64,000 bases of DNA, from positions 8,630,501 to 8,694,500 of the forward strand of contig LR990053.1 of assembly GCA_905147135.1 (NCBI GenBank), in the 5' to 3' direction. The notes beneath the pieces were generated by a model, which saw nothing but the letters and a program-made list of their open reading frames with translations, made no database searches and was not told where the DNA came from. Position 1 is the stretch's first letter. The number at the start of each line of letters is the position of its first letter. This document shows, one piece after another, positions 10,419 to 20,029 of this stretch. Origin of the DNA: Blastobasis lacticolella. Taxonomy: Eukaryota > Arthropoda > Insecta > Lepidoptera > Blastobasidae. The position numbers and the translations under genes were made by a program.

Positions 10419-11036
10419 TCCCCTTTCTACGATTTGGTTGTTATGGGTGTCGACCATAGACCAGCTATCCTCCGAAGACCAGAAAAAGCGGTATATTTTC
10501 AACATTGCGATACCCAAATCACCTGGTTTGGTATTGTTAGTGTTTTTCTAAGCATGTTTGTTAATTTACGCTTTATTTTTAAACATCTAGTAAGTAGTAG
10601 GTATTTTATAATATGACGTGCCACCGTAAGGGTTGAAATGGCTGCTCAAGCGATGAAAGGTCGGGTAGCAAATTATGGCTAATGTATAGAAAATTATTAG
10701 CTTACTTACATAGATACAATATTACTTAAATATTAATATCCATTATGTTGTTGTCATGATAACTTATTTACCTTTACGGGACAAGTGTCCCTGTATAAAT
10801 GAGATATAAAAATTATGTGATTGTTCTAAATTTAATTTACCTACTTATGACATCTTAGTTGTAAATTTGGCTAGACGAGATCTCTTGTAGACATAAGTCC
10901 ACCTTTGTAAACGTTCCTTTCTTTATATTGGTTCATCTGCTATTACTGTATATTAGTAAAATTTATGTCAATGAAGCAAAAAAAAACCCTATGTAAATTA
11001 CCCAATATTTTGATTAGGCAAAAGTAATACCCATCA

Positions 11037-11295
11037 TTGTCATCATCACAGCCCATAACAATCCACTGCAGGACTTAGGGCCTCTCCCACGAAACCATTA
11101 CCATAATCTCCACGCTTGGCAGGCGGGATGGAGATCGCAGAGTTATAAATATCTGCAACAATGAAAAACGCTGCTGCCCATTTTTCAGTCCGCCGAGATT
11201 CTAGATCTTTGTGTCTCGAACACATTAGTCCCTCGTACAACACTCACGAGTGAAAGGTTCGTGCTATAATTCTACTCTGCCGGACACCACACGGC
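11037..11295 (+). repeat. short interspersed repeat (GCAGGACTTAGGGCC family), full length
   Basis: It runs from GTCATCATCACAGCCCATAAC to CTCTGCCGGACACCACACGG, all landmarks in order, about 255 bases. With 23160-23416 and 59585-59845 it defines the full unit. There is no tRNA-like head that I can see; the family's origin is unclear. Confidence 0.85.
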
Positions 11296-11989
11296 GGTAT
11301 TACCCATAATTATAACAAGATACCATAAATATATTTCTCTGTAAATATTAAGCCTCAGATATAATTTATTCATAATAAACTTTTTATACATAAAAAAATT
11401 CATTTAACGTAAATAAACAGAAAAGGCTCGTAAACATTTGTTTCGCATTGAACAGTTGAAGGGACATTTTGGAGCGGAAGCAAATAACTCCTCGTGTTGC
11501 TCCTATCACGGCTGATTTTGTTAACGAATTTCGGGGGTCACTGAATATTCATAAAATAATTGTTTTCCAGCCAACGTAACAGTGAAATTAGGGGAGCGGA
11601 AGTTTTTATAAATGGCCGTGGCAGTTCCGATTTACGGAGCCGAGGAAAAGGGACTTTGTATCTTTGTTCCGCTATTACTTTGTAGGGATGGAAGTTTGAT
11701 GTTCATTGCTACGGAAGCCGAAACCAAACGGTTGCTATATCGAGGATGTTTCGTGAGAAAACCTTATTTGACGTATCCGTTTATTCAAAGACGGTGTCTA
11801 CTTCTTGCATATAGCTTTGTAAGCTATCTTATATTCGCTACAAAACGTCTTCAGTGGAATATCCTTTTTCGTGCCATTTTATTCGCTATGTCAGAGATAT
11901 TCCACAAGAACTTGCTACGTGTTTTCACTAAGAACTTGGTTCTTGTGAATTGTAGACACTTCTCGTGTAAGTTGGTGTGTTTTATTACT

Positions 11990-12165
11990 GATACATTTTG
12001 GACTGTGACATGGGATCCTTCGAGAGGTAGGTATATTGGAGGTCTCATTAGAGATAGGCGACGTATCCACTGATGTTACCCCCCTGATATTGTTGAAGTC
12101 CATAAGTGGCGGTGACTAGTTTCCATTAGGTGGTCCACTTGATTGTTTGCCTACCCATATATTAC
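11990..12165 (+). repeat. LINE 3' end, degraded (CACCTGATGGAAAG family)
   Basis: In plus orientation it runs GACTGTGACATGGGATCC, GGAGGTCTCATTAGAG, a degraded middle, TTTCCATTAGGTGGTCCACT and TTGTTTGCCTACC. Fuller relatives (52812-53115) encode the C-terminal peptide RTIRMWNELPGTVFPLDY of a non-LTR retrotransposon protein, so this is a 5'-truncated LINE remnant. It forms the last part of the 153-codon frame at 11612-12073. Confidence 0.7.
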
Positions 12166-13481
12166 AAAAAAAATATCGATTTTCTTTCTTGTGGCCGGCG
12201 GCCGCTTACTAAATAGTAAACGAAATTTCAATCATGCAGGGCACAATTTTATATTTTGTGTAACATATACTCCTAGAGTACACATAACGTAATTAAACTA
12301 TATCAACCAAAACATGTTAGGAACGTAAAATATGTGATCGAGCCAAGGAGTAATAAAATACTGAAGAAATAACTTGGCAAGCAAATAAAAAGGCGGCAAA
12401 AACTAAGTGACATTCCATGAGTACCAGCAAACTGAACCGTTGTACATTCGCTACTCTATTACAGTTTAATTTCTCTTTTGTCATCCCTCCACGACTTTTT
12501 TGTTCACATTTTTCCTCGTGTGTATTTTTGGCAGAGGTGAAATTATTTTTGTCTATCTCCTTCATATTTTTTGTATTACGACCGCTGGCGCGATTTGTGG
12601 TATTATTGCTGTTGGATATTTATGTGAAAGGCGTATATTTCCTTTAAAAGGTTCAAGCTCCTTCGATTGTGACGAAGAAAGGAACATAATTCAAGACGTT
12701 CTTTGATAAAAAGAATCTGATTATTTTGCTGTAACAGTTTTATACGTATAGTGTATGGATACTTACTCTTTTTCAAAAGTTTCTGAATTGTTATCGAAAT
12801 TTTGTCCGAGACGACTCCGGTTAGACACCTAACAAATGAGCAGTTACTCGGAAAATTACATAATTCTTCTTCTTTATTCTTTATTGTACACAAACATGAC
12901 ATGTTTAGTTACCTTGTTTTGTTTCCACCAAAGTTGTTTATTCAAAAATCCAACTTCGCGAGTGCGGTCTGTTATGTCATGAGATTAAACTTAAAGCCAG
13001 TAAAAATATACAAAGCCCCTTGAATTTGCGCCAGCGTTTGCTTCAAGTTTATGTTTTTGATAGGATCATAAAGTTTTCGGCTCACACCGTCGCCGGACAA
13101 AGTTCTTGACCTTTACGGCTTCGTAATACGGACTAGAGTTAAATATCTCGTATCAGTATTAAAGTGAATCTCTTCACTCGCGGCACTTGGATGCTTCTGG
13201 TGAAAATTTTCAGTTAACTTTTTAAACTAGGAAACTTGTTTAGTGTCCCATAACGAGTTGTATACGTCTGTTTGTTCTCGCTGGCCGTCCAGCGCTTCCG
13301 TTTCCTTTTGCTCATTTAATTACTTACTGGATACTTTGCTATCCAAGTTCTTTTATCCATTACGACAAAAGTTAGTTTTATAATGTTGAACTATGTTGTT
13401 GTACGACGAGCTGATTTACAAATGCTTAATATTTATACAAAATTGTGTTAGTATAAATTTCATTTTCTTTTTGTCCAACAG

Positions 13482-13610
13482 TGGATATGTTTATGGGTCC
13501 CAACCTCAACCTGACGAAGGTGGAGCGACGGCAAATGGGCGCATATCTCTGCATAGCCTCTAACGATGTCCCACCGTCGGTCAGCAAGCGCATCATGCTA
13601 AGTGTCAATT
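13482..13610 (+). CDS. Ig gene exon: second half of Ig2
   Basis: The acceptor is TTGTCCAACAG and the donor is T|GTAAGT; phase 1 on both sides. It encodes residues 127-169. GPNLNLTKVERRQMGAYLC carries the E-F strands and the second Ig2 cysteine, followed by IASNDVPPSVSKRIMLSV, the G strand typical of this family. The AYLCIASNDVPP wording is a strong DIP/lachesin signature. Confidence 0.95.
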
Positions 13611-14128
13611 GTAAGTCGCCATTTATTATTTTATATCTAAGTAGAATTTACCTTTACCTTTGCCTTTACCTATGTAAATGTTGGAAATATTTGTTTTTCT
13701 TGTAAATAAATAGGTACTTTATAGTTGGCTATAATCAGTTTTTTGTATGTCATTTATTTCTTGTGTAAAGTTTTTATTTCGTTTCCTAAATTTTAGTTTT
13801 AAGTTTGTACGTATTGTAATGTAAATATGTATATAATAATAAAAATTGGTACTTATTATAAAATGGCGGACAAACAGGGGCATTTTGCCAAAACATTTTA
13901 ATATATAAATGCACACTCAAGAGTAAGCCATTTATTTATTGGACATTTTATAAGCTCCTCCTCAAATTGTCACAAAGATTTCTGTCTGTGAAACTACTTT
14001 AAACGTCCGTTCCCAGCTTCCTTTGGAAATCCACTTTCGTTTCAATGCAGAGTTTGCCCATTCTTTTCCGATTTGGTTCAGTTTGGTTTTGTCTTTTAGG
14101 TACTTTAACAAATACGATTTGTTCGCAG
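13611..14128 (+). other. intron between Ig2 and Ig3 exons
   Basis: GTAAGT to TTCGCAG. AT-rich, with several GTAAATA-type runs. I see no repeat or RNA gene in it. Confidence 0.85.
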
Positions 14129-14267
14129 TTGGTCCAACGGTAATAGTAGCAACCAAAGTGATAGGCGTGCCAACAGGCTCTCAAACGAAACTAGAGTGTT
14201 CAGTAGAAGCATTCCCACAATCTATTAACTACTGGTTGAAGAGCGGGGAGGAAATGCTTTTATCGGG
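14129..14267 (+). CDS. Ig gene exon: first half of Ig3
   Basis: Acceptor TTCGCAG, donor G|GTAAGA, phase 1 in and phase 2 out. It encodes residues 170-216. GVPTGSQTKLEC gives the Ig3 first cysteine and SVEAFPQSINYWLKSGEEML the core tryptophan. The motif VEAxPxxINYW is characteristic of the third Ig domain in DIP and lachesin proteins. Confidence 0.95.
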
Positions 14268-14499
14268 GTAAGAAAAAAGTATTCTTTATAATATTGATAT
14301 ACCAGTTTCTTGCATAATATTATAGGCACACAACCATTTATGTAATAAACATAATGCCAATAAGGAAAAAACAAAATAATTCTCTCAATGCTGAGTAGAT
14401 ATAAGACGTGACTTGACGTTGATGTTTATTTTCTGCCTTTTAATAGAAGGATCTGCGGTATTTAATATTGTCGGTTGTTATTATAATGTTTTGTTGTAG

Positions 14500-14651
14500 G
14501 AGCAAGCACGATATTACTGAGGAGCGACTTTCGGCGTATCAAGTACGTACGATGCTCACAGTCTCGCAGTTTAGTAGTGAGGACGCAGGCACCTACACCT
14601 GCGTTTCTACTAACACCATGGGAAAGGCGGAAGGGACAATACGACTTTACG
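14500..14651 (+). CDS. Ig gene exon: second half of Ig3
   Basis: Acceptor TTGTTGTAG, donor G|GTAAGT, phase 2 in and phase 1 out. Encodes residues 217-266. RTMLTVSQFSSEDAGTYTC contains the DxGxYxC motif with the second Ig3 cysteine, then STNTMGKAEGTIRLY, the closing strand that in this family leads into the stem. The 232-base intron before it (14268-14499) holds nothing notable. Confidence 0.95.
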
Positions 14652-15561
14652 GTAAGTATCCTGCAACCAATTGCGTCAATATGAATTATATTCTAAAAAA
14701 CATTACAAACAAACATATACTTAAATTGAATAATGTCCATAGACAGAAGATTATTAATTAGATTATCTTCTATTAGCAAAAATAGTTGATTATTGTACTT
14801 AACTATTATTAGTCATCACTCCGGTTTCAATTACATGATTCAATTATTAATCACTTTAAATTATTTGGCGCCCAAAATGGGACCAAGCATGAATCAAAAC
14901 ATTTTGAATTGAATCATCTTGTAGGATGCGTCTATAATGAGCCTGTAAATAATACCCTATACAAGTAAATTTTGGCTAATTATACATAGTTATCATTAGA
15001 GTTTATAGGTCAACTGATAATTACATTATGTCTACTACGATGCAAATGCAAAATAATGTTTAAAGCCCAAATAAAAAAGTGTAAGGCACTATCGCGACAC
15101 ACAAAACTGCGATTCACATTACAATATCTACAACTACACAGACAGTTAGAACCAGTACCTAGTTATTGCATAGAGTCACCGTGTCGCGCTACGTACGGTC
15201 AGCAACCTTGGTGTAGGCGGTTGCTAAGAGGATTGTGGTCGACGAGAACAGCTGTAAACCCCCGGGCGAGGAAATTAAACGCAAAAAGCTGTAAATAAAA
15301 CTCACAAACGTTACACTGATTAAATTAAAATAAATAAGACTTCTTCGAGTACTTTATCTTTCTATGAATACCATGTAAATACGTGGTATTTATAGAACTT
15401 TTAATGAATAGGGCTTAGGGAGAGCCGCCCACCGGTAAGAGGTGTTTTTCCTTTAAATATTAAATGTGAAAGCTGAAAATAAATTAAAATCGAGCCAAAT
15501 TCTGCATATTCGGATTTAAATTTAGAATTTGGAAGAATAATTTAGATTTTAAACAGAAAAA

Positions 15562-15593
15562 GATGGTATATCAAAAGAAGGTGATATACCATC
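15562..15593. repeat. perfect 12-bp inverted repeat
   Basis: GATGGTATATCA and its reverse complement flank an 8-base loop. It is followed 20 bases later by a second hairpin, so together they resemble a degenerate foldback element or a structured intronic segment. Confidence 0.7.
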
Positions 15594-15612
15594 GTTACAA
15601 CCGTAAGGCATA

Positions 15613-15648
15613 GGTAGACACACAAAATGATTATTTTGTATGTCTACC
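15613..15648. repeat. 16-bp inverted repeat
   Basis: GGTAGACACACAAAAT pairs with ATTTTGTATGTCTACC (15 of 16) around GATT. Second member of the pair with 15562-15593. Confidence 0.7.
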
Positions 15649-16289
15649 CTCATATGAGCACAATCCCAGATCACAGCAGATCTACTTACCTTCAATGTCA
15701 GGTAGGCGGATGTTTACGACCACGCACAATCCCATTTACATAAGTGATTCTAACAAACATGTTTTCCCTAGGGTCGCAATGGACCCTATTTAAATAAACT
15801 AACCAATTCCACGTGTTCCTCATTTCCAAGAAAGCTAACAAAATTTTGTAGGTATCATATAGATAAATAAATCCAGAAGACATCAAGTGAAATGAATTAA
15901 TTATGAAATGAAGCTTCACGTGTACCATTAATGTTGTTATGAAAAGAGTATCAAATGTACTTAGTAATAAGTTAATTAAGAAAACTCGTGTGTTAGCTGT
16001 AATAAAATGTAATTTCATTATCTACAAATTGGAAATATTTAAAAGCTTAAGCTTTCGAAGTAATTTCCTGAGTGAATAAAATTAGGTAACTCATTGTTCA
16101 GTGTAAGTAGGTATCCTATACCTGTACCTCTCCTTACACCAAGAGAATAAAATCTCATAGCGCTTGATGCAAATGCTCCGTAACAATACTTTTTAATTAT
16201 TATGTGTAACGCTGCATTTACGAGTTTCAAATTAGATTTAAACAGATATTAAACTTCGAGTGTAAACAGTTTGCACGTGTGTTTGCCAG

Positions 16290-16391
16290 AAATCAAAATC
16301 ACAACGACGACAACTACAACTACCACGACCACGACAACTACGACGACAACGCCGCCGCCGACCACGACTACGGAACTGACTCCACCGCCAA
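16290..16391 (+). CDS. Ig gene exon: Thr-rich stem
   Basis: Acceptor TTTGCCAG, donor A|GTAAGT, phase 1 both sides, residues 267-300. After the EIKI that closes Ig3 there are 17 threonines in a row, then PPP, TTTT and ELTPPP. A threonine/proline stem after Ig3 is common in insect DIP/lachesin proteins and is a likely O-glycosylated spacer between the Ig domains and the membrane. The ACN repeat is prone to length change. The minus strand gives a meaningless poly-valine frame. Confidence 0.9.
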
Positions 16392-17025
16392 GTAAGTAAA
16401 CTATTGAGCATCGAGGAAAATTTAAATAATAAAATAATTTATCTTCAAAAGAAAGAGTATATTTTTTATTCAATTTAATTCTGATCGGTATAAAATTTCA
16501 TTAATCATTTTTTTTCTGACACTAGAGTAAAGAAAAACGTGTACATATTTGGGCATGTTAGCTTTTGTTGCAAAGATTCAATAAATCAAGTTGGATTAAG
16601 CATGACATGGAGGAATCAAAAAATTTGGCAATCCGTCTTATTGAATATCTAACAGAATTGTTAAGATAACATTTACTTACGCAGGCAAATCATTCAATTA
16701 TTATTAATGGATAAAAATAGAATTATTTGCAAAATGTTTATTACCTAAAAGTAATGTCGGGGCGAATTGCTCATAGACTATTTATGTACCTACATTAAAT
16801 GATTTTCCTCTCACGGCCGTTCAAAATTAATTTCCTCGCAAAACACGCCAGTGTAGGTTATAAGAAACGCGTTCATTATTTCCCGAGCATTTTGTACTTT
16901 TAATGAAAATATAATATTGTTCTCAGATATGCTTTAATTTTCTACGTCATCCTCGCGATGAAGCTTTGTTAAAAACAATAATGGGTTCAGTTAAAATGTT
17001 ATGAATAATGAATAATTGTTTGTAG
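16392..17025 (+). other. intron after the Thr-rich exon
   Basis: GTAAGT to TTTGTAG. AT-rich; no recognisable element. Confidence 0.8.
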
Positions 17026-17088
17026 GATTCGTGGTGCCACTACAGCCTGCCGAACAAAAGTTTTACACGCCAGATGTTACCACTTACG
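17026..17088 (+). CDS. Ig gene exon: short stem exon
   Basis: Acceptor TTGTTTGTAG, donor G|GTGAGT, phase 1 both sides, so its use or skipping keeps the frame. It encodes residues 301-321, FVVPLQPAEQKFYTPDVTTY. No domain; it extends the stem. The clean splice sites and frame fit support it, but sequence alone does not exclude that it is alternatively used. Confidence 0.78.
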
Positions 17089-17526
17089 GTGAGTGACAGT
17101 AGTTGTTAAATTTATTTTATTTATTGTTTTCACCTTTTGAATCACGTAGGATTTAGTACAACGTGTATATGGATTTGTACACATGTAAATTTAGCGAAAA
17201 ACTAACATATACGATATGATCGATCGCGGTCCTGCGAGCTCTATTGCACCTTGCACACTATACATTAGAACGATTGCGTTCAATTCATCATTCTATCGTT
17301 TTGCATTTCATGAAATTCGTATGAACAAGCATTCAAAATGCGATAAATATAACTCCGCCTAAAATTAACTCTCGGATCGTCGGTCGGATCTCAGTAAACA
17401 GGGAACTCTCAGTAAACCCTATTATTGTCCCAGGATAAAAAGTAACCTGTCTTTTGGGAATAATGTACCTTCCGATTAGTAAAAAACTAAAATTTAATAA
17501 AATATCGGATTCCGTTTTTGTTGCAG
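17089..17526 (+). other. last coding intron
   Basis: GTGAGT to TTGCAG, with nothing recognisable inside. Short frames on both strands here are not supported. Confidence 0.8.
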
Positions 17527-17750
17527 ACACAATGCAAAATGTAATCGAGCAGTCCGTCCTCGACAACAATTGGCTGCCGACTGCGGAATCCACGGGTTCC
17601 AGCGCCCATCAAGCCACACCCCTCCCCACACTCGCGGTCATGATAGTGTTGCCACAAATAAAAAACATTCTACATAGTAGTTTTAAAATAATTTGTAACA
17701 TAATTTTTAGAAATAGAATGACACTCATATACGTACAGAGTGTAAGATGA
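17527..17750 (+). CDS. Ig gene terminal coding exon with C-terminal tail
   Basis: Acceptor TTTTTGTTGCAG, phase 1 in, stop TGA at 17748-17750. Encodes residues 322-395. Family-like stem residues run to ESTGSSAHQATPLP, followed by a short hydrophobic run TLAVMIVL. In relatives such a run would end the protein and act as a GPI-anchor signal, with a small-residue site near GSS. Here the frame continues for about 32 more residues that mix hydrophobic and basic ones (including FKIICNIIFRNR). This is unusual for a GPI signal; the tail may be a diverged end or a partly retained noncoding sequence. Confidence 0.75.
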
Positions 17751-18270
17751 TAAGTTTTATTCTAATGTAAATTTTGGAAATCAGTGTCAATTCTGTATTT
17801 ATTTATTTGAAATCTCATCAAGTTTGAATGTCCAAAGTATTAAATATATAACAGTAATTAATGTTACATTAATTGATTATGTAATTACATTAATGATCGA
17901 AATATTGTACTAATTAAATTATGTAAATAATGGTAACAGTTTGTTGTAAATAGGTAGCTGATAAAATATAATTACGCTTAAGCAATTAGTATTGTTACGA
18001 ATTTGTGATAGTATATAAAGACAATGTTTAATTTACTTTTGCATTAGTTACATACAATTACAAGCATTTCAAACGTGTAAGACTATTAAAATGAAAAATG
18101 TTTGTAATTATTTTACCTACTTAATAAAATAAAATGTAGATAAGAAGTGGGTAAGATTACAGTTTCCAATACTTACATAATATACATTACTCAGTATTAT
18201 AATACAAGAATTTGGCACAAGCAAGTTATTAAAAACTAAAATCAAATAAAAGCATATCAGCGTAATGTTT
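17751..18270 (+). other. probable 3' UTR of the Ig gene
   Basis: Very AT-rich sequence follows the stop. Possible polyadenylation signals are ATTAAA near 17840 and AATAAA at 18123-18128, 18128-18133 and 18245-18250. The true end cannot be chosen without transcript data; 18270 is a rough limit. Confidence 0.5.
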
Positions 18271-18788
18271 TATAAAACCGTATTTATAGATGTAAATACA
18301 GAATAAGAGCTAAATGATTTTAATATTTAAAAAGAAGCTTAAATTTTGAAATAGACATTTAATTAATTTTGTGCATTTTCAGTTTGAGCTTAAATTTTAT
18401 CACTATTCTTTATTCGATAGCAGTTCAAAAATTATATTCTCTATATTTATATACTAGATACCTACATGAAATTGAAAATAACTTAAGAATTTTAACGTTT
18501 TTAGATGGAATCCACTAAAATAACTGTTCTGTGTTCAATGGTATGTGATTGGATGGATGGAATCTACAAAAAGTACCAAATGAATAATTCATGAAAAAAT
18601 TATACTGGAAAAAATCTTATTCTAAGTCAGTTAGTTATACCTGTACGTTACAGTGCGTCAGAAATAATAGCAGTTGACAGGTTTTCTCAGGAGGAGAAGC
18701 TTAATTACAACTTGATATTTCTGGGAATGGGAAATATAATATTATTGAACACAGTGACAGTTGGTATACTATACTTGTAACAGACTAA

Positions 18789-18949
18789 CCGTCTGTTGCA
18801 GTCGATCCTAATTCTTACTATGCACAAAATAAAGTCGCTTTTGGAAGAATTCGAATGCGCAGGCGAGCCGTCCTTGGTCGGACGTCCGACCACACCCCGC
18901 ACGCAAACCCGACTTTATTTTAAGGATTAGTTTCGACTGCAACTGACGG
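18789..18949. mobile_element. foldback MITE, about 160 bp
   Basis: Terminal inverted repeats begin CCGTCTGTTGCAGTCGA on the left and end TCGACTGCAACTGACGG on the right. Inside, AAAATAAAGTCG on the left is matched by CGACTTTATTTT on the right. The centre contains GGTCGGACGTCCGACC, itself a palindrome. It has no coding capacity. Confidence 0.88.
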
Positions 18950-20029
18950 CCGGCACTAGCAAAATCGGAACATCTGTTACTAGTTGTACGGTACAGTTTA
19001 GTACCGAACCTAAGTTCCAGCGCAGTATACAGTAAGTAATTTTGTAATTAGTGGAACATCAAATTACTTGGAAATAAAAATTACGCCACATTTAGTTGAT
19101 ATGAGCGTTATTTAGTTTTAGGAAGTGTTATGTAAATATGGCTAATTGTAATATAGTGGGTAAGGATGTTTGAATTGGTACATATGGCCTCTCATTGACT
19201 GGAAGATATCCGCCATAGGAATAAAATAATGATTGTATATAACAATTTATTGATTAAACAAACAATTTATAAGGATTATATCGTTTTATTTTGACACATG
19301 GCAAAAATATTCACTATTTCAAAGCGTAGCAACTTAGCTGTCCTACGTAGAAGTCTAGCATCTCAATAAAAATAAAAATAATTTCAATTTCAGTTAAAGC
19401 AACACAAGACACATCTATCACTTTTTGTATTAGTAAAATTCGATTTAATTCGGAAATTACAGATAGTTATCTGTTTCAAGTATAATTTTCTGTTGATAAA
19501 ATCTATGCTAAAACAAAGTATATTTTATGTTTCTAATCTAAAAACCAGTAAGTTTTAATAAGATACTTGTAATTCATATAGTCTAAGAGATACTATATTT
19601 CTATGCACTTATTTTAGTGGTAAGTAAAATTCTATGCAAAGCGAAAAACAAGTATTTACAGATATATAACCCGCGTCATGACAGAAGAGACTTTTCAAAT
19701 GGCAGTGGAAGGAATTTCGCACAGGTAATCGTATACAGCGCAAGTCGAATCACGTGACCCGCCAAGTCTTTTCTTATTTGACACTAGTTGTACTTAGTTT
19801 CGACATAGAATTAAAGTGTTAGTCTATGTGTTAGTCATAATGAAGAGAAATTGGAAAACAATAGGGACCCGAGGCGTACTCTTGCTCACTGAACTATTCA
19901 ACAGGATCACAATACTAGCGAGGACCTGTAATTGGCTTATTGACTCTAAGATAATATTTATTATATTTCATGTACTCCAATAAATAAATAAATACTTTTT
20001 ACCTGACGCGTGCCGTGTAAATATTATTA

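Larger units (their letters stand above)
9360..13481 (+). other. intron with foldback element and tandem array
   Basis: It contains a short repeat tail at 9433-9450, a repeat copy at 9466-9525, a foldback element at 9902-10080, a 34-bp tandem array at 10151-10418, a short interspersed repeat at 11037-11295 and a LINE 3' fragment at 11990-12165. Frames at 11612-12073 (153 codons) and 12500-12706 (with a hydrophobic run) are open, but they lack support as exons. The rest shows nothing recognisable. Confidence 0.85.
14652..16289 (+). other. intron between Ig3 and the Thr-rich stem
   Basis: It contains two adjacent inverted repeats at 15562-15593 and 15613-15648 (listed separately). An open frame at 15056-15298 lies in a somewhat GC-richer patch (15130-15290) without family resemblance. 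Otherwise AT-rich and featureless. Confidence 0.8.
1227..18270 (+). other. DIP/lachesin-like Ig-superfamily gene, 3' part (gene span)
   Basis: Eight exons join in one continuous frame of 1188 bases (395 residues plus stop); all seven introns between them have GT/AG ends. The product has the three-Ig layout of insect Dpr-interacting proteins and lachesin: half of Ig1, then Ig2, Ig3, a Thr-rich stem and a short tail. In the known family these proteins sit on neuronal surfaces, usually by a GPI anchor, and bind Dpr partners in synaptic matching. The family is recognised from the Ig signatures and the DxGxYMCQIN-type ending of Ig1. Which member it is cannot be decided here, so no symbol is given. 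The 5' end (promoter, signal peptide, first half of Ig1) lies outside the window. Confidence 0.9.

Noticed and set aside
11612..12073. Plus-strand frame of 153 codons, one of the longest in the window
   Set aside because: Its end is a LINE 3' fragment (11990-12165), the rest resembles no protein, and it lies in an intron of the Ig gene without splice support.
16249..16473. Minus-strand frame with a long valine run
   Set aside because: It is the mirror of the threonine-coding exon on the plus strand.
18649..18680. Possible Tc1-type terminus (CAGTGCGTCAGAAATAATAG)
   Set aside because: No partner in inverse orientation downstream, and no transposase remnant.
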